Source of the DNA: Chromatiaceae bacterium
GTDB lineage: Bacteria; Pseudomonadota; Gammaproteobacteria; Chromatiales; Chromatiaceae
Length of the DNA stretch: 60,686 bases
NCBI GenBank assembly: GCA_025458165.1
Contig: JALOTB010000019.1
Location: 1 to 60,686 of the forward strand
Reading direction: 5' to 3'
Shown here: one piece after another, positions 1-8,058 of the stretch
Layout of the letters: each line of letters starts with the position of its first letter
How positions within the stretch are numbered: position 1 is the stretch's first letter
Program-made: the position numbers and the translations under genes
The notes under the pieces: generated by a model
Seen by the model: only the letters and a program-made list of their open reading frames with translations
The model's database searches: none
What the model was told of the DNA's origin: nothing

Positions 1-193
1 CGCAAGGCAAGCTGGATGATCACCCGGTGCAGCAATGGTTTCTGCGGCATCTGGCTCGAAGCGACCGCAGGTCTCGGCCTAGCTGCGTTGTGCCTTTCCG
101 CCAGGGAGCCCGTTATGCCGTGCCGACGCGCCTTGCGCTCGGATGAGCCGAACAGGCCTTACTGGACTCGATGTGCGCATCGGGTGCCCAGGT

Positions 194-1285
194 TTAACGC
201 CCCCGCCTGAGCTCGCGCTCCAGGGCCTGGCTGTAGCGGGACATGGCGAAGCAGAAGGCCCAGAAGATGAAGCCGGCGAACAGGTAGCCCTCCAGAGAGT
301 AGCCGAGCCAGGCGGGGTCGGCGAATGCCTGCTGGACGATCCCAAGCAGATCGAAGAGCCCGATGATGAGCACCAGGGTGGTGTCCTTAAAGAGCGCGAT
401 GAAGGTGTTGACGATCCCCGGGATCACCAGGCGCAGGGCCTGGGGCAGGATCACCAGGCCCATGCTCTGCCAGTAGCCGAGCCCCAGGGCCTCGGCCGCC
501 TCGTACTGGCCCTTGGGGATCGCCTGCAGGCCGCCGCGCACCACCTCGGCCATGTAGGCGGCTTGGAACAGCACGATGCCGATCATCGCCCGCGCCAGCT
601 TGTCGACGCTCATGTCGGCGGGGAAGAAGAGCGGCAGCATCACCGAGGCCATGAAGAGCACGGTGATGAGCGGCACGGCGCGCCAGAGCTCGATGTAGGC
701 GACGCAGGCCGCCCGGATCACCGGCATCTGCGAGCGCCGCCCGAGCGCCAGCAGCACCCCGAGCGGCAGGGCGAGGACGATCCCGACCAGGGCGATCACC
801 AGGGTCAGCATCAGCCCGCCCCAGAGGTGGGTCGCGACTACCGGCAGCCCGAACGCCCCGCCGTAGAGCAACAGATAGCCGGCGAACGGATAGCCCGCGA
901 GCAGGGCGAGGCCTAGGACGCCTTTGTACGGCAGAGCGCGGATCAGGAGCGGCGCGACCAGGGCGACCAGCAGCAGCCCCGCCGCGTTCACCCGCCACTG
1001 CTCGGCGAGCGGATAAAAGCCGTAGATGAACTGGTTGATGCGCGTAGTGACGAACACCCAGCACGCCCCCCCGCTGGTGCAGTCGGCGCGGTTGGTACCG
1101 AGCCAGTCGGCGTCGATGATGGCCCAGCGGAGGAAGGACGGCACAGTGCTGGCGATCAGGTAGAGCGCAACCAGGGTGAGCAGGGTGTTGCCGATCGACG
1201 AGAAGAGATTGCGCCGCAGCCAGCCGACGACCCCGAGACCCGATGCCGGCGGGGGCAGCGCGTCGCTGTGCTTCTCTGTCCCCAT
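194..1285 (-). CDS. aapM: Polar amino-acid ABC transporter, inner-membrane permease AapM
   Basis: This 363-aa permease of the HisM/GlnP (His/Glu/Gln/Arg/opine) family forms half of the membrane channel of an Aap-type general L-amino-acid importer. An N-terminal hydrophobic segment lies at about residues 30-50. Further helices and a periplasmic loop precede the family-3 permease core from about residue 150. The EAA loop, which docks the ATPase, is visible as EAAEALGLGYWQ followed by LPQALRLVIPG. The chosen ATG lies 2 bp after the aapQ stop, so the two are translated as an operon; reading further upstream would only run antisense-frame into aapQ. The partner ATPase AapP does not follow within the window. 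Confidence 0.92.
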   Translation of the reverse strand: MGTEKHSDALPPPASGLGVVGWLRRNLFSSIGNTLLTLVALYLIASTVPSFLRWAIIDADWLGTNRADCTSGGACWVFVTTRINQFIYGFYPLAEQWRVNAAGLLLVALVAPLLIRALPYKGVLGLALLAGYPFAGYLLLYGGAFGLPVVATHLWGGLMLTLVIALVGIVLALPLGVLLALGRRSQMPVIRAACVAYIELWRAVPLITVLFMASVMLPLFFPADMSVDKLARAMIGIVLFQAAYMAEVVRGGLQAIPKGQYEAAEALGLGYWQSMGLVILPQALRLVIPGIVNTFIALFKDTTLVLIIGLFDLLGIVQQAFADPAWLGYSLEGYLFAGFIFWAFCFAMSRYSQALERELRRGR

Positions 1286-1287
1286 GC

Positions 1288-2481
1288 TCAGTGCCCCGGG
1301 AGCGTGACGCGGGCGTTGTACCAGTTCATCAGCAGGGAGATGCCGAGGCTGATCGTCAGGTACACCGCCATGGTCATTGCGATCACCTCGACCGCCTGAC
1401 CGGTCTGATTGAGGGTGGTCCCGGCGAACACGGCGACCAGGTCCGGGTAGCCGATGGCGGTGGCGAGCGAGGAGTTCTTGAGCAGATTGAGGTACTGGCT
1501 GGTGAGCGGCGGGACGATCACCCGCAGGGCCTGGGGGATGACGACCAGGCGCAGGGTCTGACCCCGCGAGAGGCCGAGCGCCGTAGCGGCCTCGGTCTGA
1601 CCCCCGGGGACCGAGAGAATCCCGGCCCGCACGATCTCGGCGACGAAGGCCGCGGTGTAGATCGCGAGCGCGAGCCAGAGCGCGATCAGCTCCGGGATCA
1701 GGGTGAGACCGCCCTGGAAGTTGAAGCCCTGGAGCCGCGGCAGGTCCCAGGCGAGCGGCGCGCCGGTCAGGACCCAAGCGGCGCCCGGTAGCGCTACGGC
1801 CAGGAGCGGGGCATAGCGCCCGACCCGGAGCGGCCGGCCGGTGCGAATCCGTCGCCGTCGCGCCCAGGCGAGCAGCACAACCGTCGCCAGGAGTCCGACC
1901 GCCAGCGCGGTGAGCACCAGCCCGAAGCCCTCTTCCGGCGCCGGCCGGGGCAGGTAGAGTCCGCGCAGGTTGAGGAACACCGCCTCGCCGAGCGAGAGGC
2001 TCTCCCTCGGCCCCGGCAGGGCCCGCAGCACGGCGAAGTACCAGAAGAAGACCTGGAGCAGCAGCGGGATGTTGCGGAAGACCTCGATGTAGACACCTGC
2101 GAGGCGCGCGATCATCCAGTTCGGCGAGAGGCGCGCGACCCCGATCAGGAACCCGAGCAGGGTGGCGAGAACGATGCCGAGGGCCGAGACCAGCAGGGTG
2201 TTAAGCAGCCCGACGACGAAGGTGCGGCCAAAGGTCGAGGTCTCGGAGTATTCCACCAGCGTCTGGATGATCCCGAAGCCGGCCTCGCGCGCGAGGAAGT
2301 CGAAGCCGGTGCTGATGCCCCGGCGTTGGAGGTTCTCCAGCGTGTTGTCGACGACGATCGCGGCGAGGGCGACCAGGGCAACGACGAAGAGCGCCTGAAA
2401 CAGCAGGGCACGCAGGCGCGGGTCGCCCCACCAGGAGCGGCGCCTGGGCGCCGCGGGGTCTGGCACAGGACGGGCGGTCAC
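1288..2481 (-). CDS. aapQ: Polar amino-acid ABC transporter, inner-membrane permease AapQ
   Basis: This 397-aa permease pairs with AapM to form the heterodimeric channel of the general amino-acid importer. The N-terminus has the family feature of a first helix (about residues 30-50) and a loop containing GFDFLAREAGF, which is typical of AapQ/BztB proteins. The EAA motif reads TEAATALGLSRGQ followed by IPQALRVIVPP near residues 310-335. Length matches AapQ (about 400 aa). The start is GTG at 2481, 27 bp after the aapJ stop. No strong Shine-Dalgarno sequence is visible, so an internal start a few codons away remains possible. Confidence 0.92.
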   Translation of the reverse strand: MTARPVPDPAAPRRRSWWGDPRLRALLFQALFVVALVALAAIVVDNTLENLQRRGISTGFDFLAREAGFGIIQTLVEYSETSTFGRTFVVGLLNTLLVSALGIVLATLLGFLIGVARLSPNWMIARLAGVYIEVFRNIPLLLQVFFWYFAVLRALPGPRESLSLGEAVFLNLRGLYLPRPAPEEGFGLVLTALAVGLLATVVLLAWARRRRIRTGRPLRVGRYAPLLAVALPGAAWVLTGAPLAWDLPRLQGFNFQGGLTLIPELIALWLALAIYTAAFVAEIVRAGILSVPGGQTEAATALGLSRGQTLRLVVIPQALRVIVPPLTSQYLNLLKNSSLATAIGYPDLVAVFAGTTLNQTGQAVEVIAMTMAVYLTISLGISLLMNWYNARVTLPGH

Positions 2482-2508
2482 GTCGATGGGGCGCGAGCGC
2501 GCCCGAGG

Positions 2509-3531
2509 TCAGCGGACCGGCGGGGCGTACTGCAGGCCGCCGTCGCGCCACAGGGCGTTCTGGCCCCGATCGATCCCGAGCGGCGAGCCCTTGCCCAGGT
2601 TGCGCTCGAAGACCTCGCCGTAGTTGCCGACCTGCTTGATGATCTGGTAGGCCCAGTCCTCGCCGAGGCCGAGCCCGCGGCCCAGGCCGCCCTCGATGCC
2701 GAGCAGCCGGCGGATCTCGGGGTTGGTGCTCGCCTTCATCTCGTCGACATTGGCGGCGGTGACACCCAGCTCCTCGGCGTTGAGCATGGCGAAGTGAGTC
2801 CAGCGCACCAGGTTGAACCAGGCGTCGTCGCCCTGGCGCACGGCCGGGGCGAGCGGCTCCTTGGAGATCACCTCAGGCAGGATCACACCGCTCGCCGGGT
2901 CGGCGAGCTTGATCCTGAGCGCATAGAGTTGGGACTGGTCGCTGGTCAGCACGTCGCAGCGGCCGGACTCGAAGCCACGCACGGTCTGGTCCCCGGTGTC
3001 GAAGACCACCGGCTGATAGCTCATGCCGTGGGTGCGGAAGTAGTCGGCCAGGTTGAGCTCCGTGGTGGTCCCGGCGAGGATGCACACCGAGGCCCCGTCG
3101 AGCTCGCGGGCGCCCTTGATGCCGAGCTTTCGCGGGACCATGAACCCCTGTCCGTCGTAATAAGTGACGGCGGTGAAGTGCACGCCGAGGGCCGAGTCGC
3201 GGGTGAGCGTCCAGGTGGTGTTGCGCGCGAGTACATCGACTTCCCCGGACTGGAGCGCGGTCAGCCGCTCCTTGGCCGTCAGGGGGGTGAAGCGCACCTT
3301 GGTCGCGTTGCCGAGGGCGGCGGCGGCCACCGCGCGGCAGAAGTCGGCATCGAGCCCGGTCCAGTTGCCCCGCTCATCGGCGCTCGAGAAACCCGGCAGC
3401 CCGGTGTTGACGCCGCAGACGAGCTGGCCCTTGGCCTTGACCCGGTCCAGGGTCGACTCCGCGAGGACTGACGCAGGGGCCAGGGCCAGTGCGAGCAGTG
3501 CGGTGAGCAGGCGCAGGCGGGTAGTTGGCAT
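2509..3531 (-). CDS. aapJ: Amino-acid ABC transporter periplasmic binding protein AapJ
   Basis: This 340-aa family-3 solute-binding protein captures amino acids in the periplasm for AapQM. A signal peptide covers about residues 1-24 (MPTTRLRLL start, ending ASVLA before EST). The mature part opens LDRVKAKGQLVCGVNTGLPGFS, in which the LDRVKxxGxLxCG element is characteristic of AapJ/BztA. DADFCRAVAAA and the DVLARNTTWT segment are also typical. The ATG at 3531 was chosen over one 20 codons upstream because GGAGGAAG sits about 5 bp before it and because it places the signal peptide at the N-terminus. It is the first gene of the aapJQM operon. Confidence 0.93.
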   Translation of the reverse strand: MPTTRLRLLTALLALALAPASVLAESTLDRVKAKGQLVCGVNTGLPGFSSADERGNWTGLDADFCRAVAAAALGNATKVRFTPLTAKERLTALQSGEVDVLARNTTWTLTRDSALGVHFTAVTYYDGQGFMVPRKLGIKGARELDGASVCILAGTTTELNLADYFRTHGMSYQPVVFDTGDQTVRGFESGRCDVLTSDQSQLYALRIKLADPASGVILPEVISKEPLAPAVRQGDDAWFNLVRWTHFAMLNAEELGVTAANVDEMKASTNPEIRRLLGIEGGLGRGLGLGEDWAYQIIKQVGNYGEVFERNLGKGSPLGIDRGQNALWRDGGLQYAPPVR

Positions 3532-3657
3532 GGGGCTTCCTCCGGCAAAGGGGGAGACGATAGTGCCGCAGATGCGCGCCGATGGGCGCAATCCAAAGTG
3601 GCCTCGGGGCCTGGGCTGGTCCAGGCCCAGCGGGCCGGGCCCGCGGCTCGAAGCCCC

Positions 3658-4857
3658 TCAGGGCTTCTTGCGCAGGGTCTCGCGGAGCAGGTCGCCGAAG
3701 GTGCCGAGCCCCTCCCGCGGCTTGCCGTAATCGGCGGCGGTCTTTGTCGGGGTCTCGGCCTCGGCGAGGCGCTCGGCCGCGAGCGAGAGCGCGATGCGGC
3801 GCTTGTCGACGTCGACGCCCACCACGCTGGCCTCCACCGCCTGACCTGGGCTCAAGACCTCTTGCGGGTGCGTCACGCGGCGGCCAGCGCCGAGCTCGCT
3901 GACGTGGATCAGGCCCTCCAGCCCCGGCTCGATCTCGACGAAGGCGCCGAAGGGCTGGATGCGGGTGACGGTTCCCTGGACGCGGCAGCCGGCGGGGTAG
4001 CGCTCGGCGGCGTCGCGCCAGGGGTCGGGGGCGAGCGCCCGGATAGAGAGCGCGATCTTCTCCGGGCGCTTAGGGTTGTCGGTGCGCTCGATGCGCAGCA
4101 CGGCGACCTCGACCGGCTGGCCGACCCGCAGGACCTCGCTCGGGTGCTTGACCCGCCCGAAGGCGAGCTCGCTGACATGGACCATGCCCTCGACGCCGCC
4201 GAGGTCGATGAAGGCCCCGTAGTCTTGGAGCGAGCTCACCGTCCCCGTCAGGACGGCCCCGACCTCCAGCCGGGAGCGGACCTCTGCGGCCTTGGCCTGC
4301 TGCTCCTCCTCGAGCAGGGCGCGACGCGAGACCACCAGGTTGACGTGGCGGCCGCCCTCGTACTTGGTGATGCGGAAGCTCAGGCGCTGGCCGACCAGGG
4401 CGGAGAGGTCCTCGATGAAGCGCAGGTCGACCTGGGATGCGGGGCAGAAGGCGCGTTGGCCGGCGATCTGGACCTCGACGCCGCCCTTGGTGACGCCGGT
4501 GACCAGGCCCTCGACCGGGAGCTGGTTCTCCACCGCGCGCTCCAGCTCCGCCGCGCCGTGCAGATGTCGGCCGTGCTGGGTGCCCAGCAGCAGGTTGCCC
4601 GTCGCCTCGTCGCGGCCGGTGACCATGGCCTCGACCGGGTCGCCGACCTGGAGGCTCAGGTTGCCCTCGGCGTCGCGCAGCCCCGCGGCCTCGAGGGTGC
4701 CCTCGGTCTTGCCGCCGAGGTCGACGAAGATCGTCTCGCCCGCGATAGAGACCACCGTCCCACGGACCTTGTCGCCAATCTTGGCTGGCTTCTTGGCGGG
4801 GGCGTGGGTTTGCTCGAACTCCTTGAGGAGCGCTTCGAAATCACTGGTCTCGTTCAT
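3658..4857 (-). CDS. S1-domain RNA-binding protein with four S1 repeats
   Basis: This 399-aa protein consists of four S1 (OB-fold) RNA-binding domains at about residues 27-95, 113-180, 198-272 and 289-360. The third and fourth are the best conserved (DYGAFIDLGGVEGMVHVSEL and PFGAFVEIEPGLEGLIHVSEL). It is not the main ribosomal S1, which is encoded at 52585-54264 in this window with six domains. Shorter four-domain S1 relatives occur in many bacteria, some annotated as S1-like or translation-associated RNA-binding proteins. The end carries GTFGDLLRETL, resembling the [11 protein letters not shown] tail of the window's own RpsA. Exact function is unknown; binding of mRNA or rRNA is inferred. 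Confidence 0.85.
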   Translation of the reverse strand: MNETSDFEALLKEFEQTHAPAKKPAKIGDKVRGTVVSIAGETIFVDLGGKTEGTLEAAGLRDAEGNLSLQVGDPVEAMVTGRDEATGNLLLGTQHGRHLHGAAELERAVENQLPVEGLVTGVTKGGVEVQIAGQRAFCPASQVDLRFIEDLSALVGQRLSFRITKYEGGRHVNLVVSRRALLEEEQQAKAAEVRSRLEVGAVLTGTVSSLQDYGAFIDLGGVEGMVHVSELAFGRVKHPSEVLRVGQPVEVAVLRIERTDNPKRPEKIALSIRALAPDPWRDAAERYPAGCRVQGTVTRIQPFGAFVEIEPGLEGLIHVSELGAGRRVTHPQEVLSPGQAVEASVVGVDVDKRRIALSLAAERLAEAETPTKTAADYGKPREGLGTFGDLLRETLRKKP

Positions 4858-4935
4858 GCCGCCAGTCTACCTGACGCACCGCGGGAGCGAAACGCCGCCA
4901 CGGTCGTGCGGCAAGAAGCGTCTTTCACCGCGGGC

Positions 4936-5835
4936 TCAGCCCGCGGGCGAGCGGCCCAGGCCGGCCTCGATCCACTTGCGTAGGCGGTTCGAGTCGCCCA
5001 CTGGGGTGAGCTTGCCCTGGGCATCCAACAGGACGATTGAAAGGGTGCGATTCGCGATCCGCGCCCGCATCACCAGGCAACGTCCAGCCTCGCTCACATA
5101 GCCGGTCTTGCTCAGCTCGATGTCCCAGTCGGGGTTGCGGACCAAGGGGTTGGTGTTGCGGTACTGCAGCGGCGCCGCGCCCGGGCCGTGCGGGTAGGCG
5201 AGGTGCTCTTCGCGCGTGCTGGCGTTGCGGATCAGGGGATAACGCGCGGCGGCCTCGACGAGCCTGGCGAGGTCCTCGGCGGTCGAGACGTTGCCGCCGC
5301 TGAGCCCTGATGCGTCGGCGAAACGGGTGTCCTGCATGCCGAGGGCCTGGGCCTTGCGGTTCATCGCCGCGACAAAGGCGGGCGTCCCGCCCGGGAGCGT
5401 GGTCCGCCCCAGGGCCGATGCGGCGCGGTTCTCGGACGACATGAGCGCGAGCAGGAGCAGCTCGCCGCGCGTCAGGCGGGCGCGCTCCGTCTGCAGCCTC
5501 GACCGGCTGTTGCGGAGCTGGTCGCGGTCGGCCGCGACAATGCGGACCTCCTCGTCCATCGGCAGCTTGGCGTCGAGGACGACCATCGCCGTCATGAGCT
5601 TCGTGATCGAGGCGATCGGTTTGACCGCACGCGTGTTCTTGCCGTAGATGCGCTGACCGCGGTCGTCCACCACCAGGACTGCGCCGGAGCGCAGGTCGAG
5701 CGACCGGGTATCGATACCACTAGGGGACGAGGGACCCGCCTGGATCGCGCTGGCGACGGCAATCGTGAGCGAGAGGGTCAGGAGGCGCACGAGAGAAAGG
5801 AGGTGCCGCCGGGCGGCTGGGCTTGGTGCGGTCAT
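4936..5835 (-). CDS. pbpG: D-alanyl-D-alanine endopeptidase (penicillin-binding protein 7 type)
   Basis: This 299-aa periplasmic serine peptidase (S11 family) is predicted to cleave D-Ala-meso-diaminopimelate crosslinks in peptidoglycan. The three penicillin-binding motifs are present: SITK with catalytic Ser about 76 and Lys about 79, SEN (in LMSSENRA) and KTG (in SKTGYVSEAG). A signal peptide precedes IQAG at about residue 30. The length matches PBP7/PbpG. The ATG at 5835 is preferred because it gives a compact signal peptide; an ATG at 5877, preceded by GGGGCG, would add 14 residues and cannot be excluded. The gene lies alone and is divergent from the SPFH genes. Confidence 0.88.
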   Translation of the reverse strand: MTAPSPAARRHLLSLVRLLTLSLTIAVASAIQAGPSSPSGIDTRSLDLRSGAVLVVDDRGQRIYGKNTRAVKPIASITKLMTAMVVLDAKLPMDEEVRIVAADRDQLRNSRSRLQTERARLTRGELLLLALMSSENRAASALGRTTLPGGTPAFVAAMNRKAQALGMQDTRFADASGLSGGNVSTAEDLARLVEAAARYPLIRNASTREEHLAYPHGPGAAPLQYRNTNPLVRNPDWDIELSKTGYVSEAGRCLVMRARIANRTLSIVLLDAQGKLTPVGDSNRLRKWIEAGLGRSPAG

Positions 5836-6151
5836 GGCGGTCGAGATGCGAGACCAGGGATGAGGCGGCGAAAGCATAACGCCCCGCCATGCGCAGCGAA
5901 AGTCTGGTGGATGGAAAACATGCGGAAAATTCGATGGTTCTGCCGTGGAGCCCACGCTCGGCCGCTCTGTCGTCGATAGCCCATTGTTAAAAAGAAGTTC
6001 GTCTCTCCTCAACTGCGCGTTGGGCCGGAGCCAGGGCAGGGTTTGCCGACACCTTCGCATTTCCGAGAACGCGGCTTGCACCGGGCGCCGAGGCGTTGCA
6101 AGGTGGCGCGGTCTTCAATCGGGCCGGATGCTCAACGGGGCAGGAGGGGCG
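5836..6151. other. Divergent intergenic region between pbpG and the SPFH genes
   Basis: About 300 bp without a credible gene. An AT-rich stretch near 5985-6005 (attgttaaaaagaag) is the only clear drop in GC and could hold promoter elements for either divergent gene, but no convincing -35/-10 pair was found. AGGAGG at 6142-6147 is the ribosome-binding site of the following gene. Confidence 0.4.
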
Positions 6152-7129
6152 ATGATCGTCGAGGGGTTTCTCTTGGGGTTGGCCGGCTACGCCGTGTTTC
6201 GGCTGCTTGTCCGTGGCTTCTACACCGTCAAGCCCGACGAGCGGGCGGTGCTGACCTCGCTGGGGCGGGCCGTGCGCCTAGGGGGGGAGGTGGTCGCCCC
6301 CGGAGACCTGGGGCAGGACGGCCAGCCGCGCTATCGCTACCCGGCGCTCCGGGTCATCGGCCCCGGCGGGCCCTACTTCAAATGGCCCTGGCAGGAGGTG
6401 CACAAGGCGAGCGTTTCCACCCAGGCTGTGCCGCTCACCTGGGACCCGACCAAGCGCCAGAGCACGATTGAGGCGGTCACCAAGGACAACCTGACCACCG
6501 GGGTGGACGGTCAGCTCCGCTTCCGGGTCTCCGAAGGCAATCTGTACGCCTACCACTTCGGTGTGACCAGCCCGCTGGAGCACGTGATGGGCTACTTCAT
6601 CTCCGTGCTGCGCGAGCGCATTGCGACCTTCGTCGACCCGCGGCACGAGGAGCGCGACGCCGAACCGGACGCGGAGGGGATCGCGATCGACCTCTCCGAA
6701 GGGGTCAGCATCAACGATCTGCGCAAAAATCTCCCATTGCTCAACGCCTACATGGAGCAGCAGTGCCGGTCCACCGCGCAGCGCTACGGGATCGAGCTCG
6801 ATGCGGCGCTGATCACCCAGATCGACCCGCCGCCCGAGGTCGACCGCGCACTCTCGGCAATCAACAGCACCCGCAACCAGGTGGCCGCCGACATCAGCAC
6901 CGCACGGGCCGACGCCGAGCAGCAGATCACCATGAGCAAGCGGGCGGTCGACATCGCGATGAACAACGCCCAGGCGGAGGTCGCCCCGCTGCGTGAGCTC
7001 GCCAATACCCTGGGGATGATCAAGGCCGAGGGTGGACCGCAGGCCCTGCGCGCCTATCTGCGCAACATGCGCGTCCCGATGCTCGCCCGTGCCCGGCGCA
7101 TCGTTCAGAGTACCGGCTCGGTCAACTGA
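6152..7129 (+). CDS. SPFH/band-7 domain membrane protein (HflK-like), first of a pair
   Basis: This 325-aa stomatin/prohibitin/flotillin/HflK-domain protein has an N-terminal membrane helix (about residues 4-20), then the SPFH domain starting at FYTVKPDERAVLTSLGRA. The segment GPGGPYFKWPWQEVHKASVSTQ is a band-7 core. An alanine/glutamine-rich helical stretch near residues 250-290 would support oligomerisation into a membrane-associated ring. AGGAGG lies 5 bp before the ATG at 6152, which rules out the earlier in-frame start. It differs from canonical HflK in lacking the Gly/Pro-rich N-terminal region and in its genomic context (no hfq-hflX). The next gene starts 10 bp downstream, so the two products probably form a hetero-oligomer. 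Role in membrane microdomains or protease control is inferred from the family. Confidence 0.82.
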   Translation: MIVEGFLLGLAGYAVFRLLVRGFYTVKPDERAVLTSLGRAVRLGGEVVAPGDLGQDGQPRYRYPALRVIGPGGPYFKWPWQEVHKASVSTQAVPLTWDPTKRQSTIEAVTKDNLTTGVDGQLRFRVSEGNLYAYHFGVTSPLEHVMGYFISVLRERIATFVDPRHEERDAEPDAEGIAIDLSEGVSINDLRKNLPLLNAYMEQQCRSTAQRYGIELDAALITQIDPPPEVDRALSAINSTRNQVAADISTARADAEQQITMSKRAVDIAMNNAQAEVAPLRELANTLGMIKAEGGPQALRAYLRNMRVPMLARARRIVQSTGSVN

Positions 7130-7139
7130 GGATCCCGCC

Positions 7140-8033
7140 ATGCCATTGATTGAGCCTCAATTCGCCTTCCCCGTCGCGGTTCTGGTCGGGGCGCTCTTCA
7201 TCCCCGTCCTGCTCGGCATCGGCCGGGCGCTGGGGATCTATACCCTGGTGCACGAGCGCGAGGCCCAGGTCTTCACCCTGTTCGGACGGGTGATCGGGGT
7301 GATCGACCAGCCGGGGCTGCGCTTCCCGGTCCTGAAGTTCGGACCGAGCGCGCTGCTCGTCCCCTTCTTCGGCAAGCAGTACCCGGTCAACACCACGCTG
7401 CGCCAGCACTACCTGCGCGATCAGATGGTCAACTCGGGGGAGGGGACACCCATGGGGGTGGGGATCTGGTACGAGATGCAGGTCAACGACCCGGTCGCCT
7501 ACCTCTTCACCAACGCCAACCCCGAGGGCTCACTCCAGGCCAACGTGGCGAGCGCGACCATCTCCACCCTGAGCAACCTGGAGATGGACAAGATGCTGGA
7601 GGACCGCCACCAGTTGAGCCGGCAGGTGCGCGAGACCGTCTCGCCGCTCTCCGAGCGCTGGGGCTACCGGCTCGGGTCCGTGTACATCCGCAAGGTCGCC
7701 TTCACCGACCGCCAGATGGTCGAGAACATCACCGACAAGGTGGTCAAGCGTCTCGTGCAGGTCACCAGCGCGATGAAGCAGGACGGCGAGAACCGCGTGG
7801 GGCTGATCAAGAGCCAGACCGCCTACAAGGTCTCCCAGAAGATGGCCGAGGCCGCCGCCACCCGACCCGCGGTGGTCGGCCGGGCCCTGAACGAGATCGC
7901 CCAGCGCGACCCCGAGATCCTGAGCGCCGTGCTCGACGTCATGGAGGTGCAGGAGCTGGTCCAGTCGCGGGCGGAGGTCGATGTCCTCACCGGCGACGTC
8001 CAGGTCCTGGTCGACCTGGGCGGCGGGGGCTAA
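7140..8033 (+). CDS. SPFH/band-7 domain membrane protein (HflC-like), second of a pair
   Basis: This 297-aa SPFH protein has a hydrophobic anchor at about residues 9-30 (FPVAVLVGALFIPVLLGIG) followed by the SPFH domain beginning YTLVHEREAQVFTLFGRV. A helical C-terminal region follows (KQDGENRVGLIKSQTAYKV). The ATG at 7140 is 10 bp after the upstream SPFH gene and is preceded by TGAGGA. The two proteins differ clearly in sequence, as HflK and HflC do, suggesting a paired ring complex. No peptidase (NfeD, FtsH) is adjacent, so the client is unknown. Divergence from HflC makes the symbol hflC unsafe. Confidence 0.82.
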   Translation: MPLIEPQFAFPVAVLVGALFIPVLLGIGRALGIYTLVHEREAQVFTLFGRVIGVIDQPGLRFPVLKFGPSALLVPFFGKQYPVNTTLRQHYLRDQMVNSGEGTPMGVGIWYEMQVNDPVAYLFTNANPEGSLQANVASATISTLSNLEMDKMLEDRHQLSRQVRETVSPLSERWGYRLGSVYIRKVAFTDRQMVENITDKVVKRLVQVTSAMKQDGENRVGLIKSQTAYKVSQKMAEAAATRPAVVGRALNEIAQRDPEILSAVLDVMEVQELVQSRAEVDVLTGDVQVLVDLGGGG

Positions 8034-8058
8034 ACCGGTCTCGCCGGGACGGCGAACG

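Noticed and set aside
1..50. Short ORF start MPQKPLLHRV at the left edge
   Set aside because: No Shine-Dalgarno sequence and too short to judge; it does not resemble the AapP ATPase start.
143..916. Long plus-strand ORF opposite aapM
   Set aside because: It is antisense to a convincing permease, and its His/Asp/Gln-rich translation is typical of GC-rich shadow frames.
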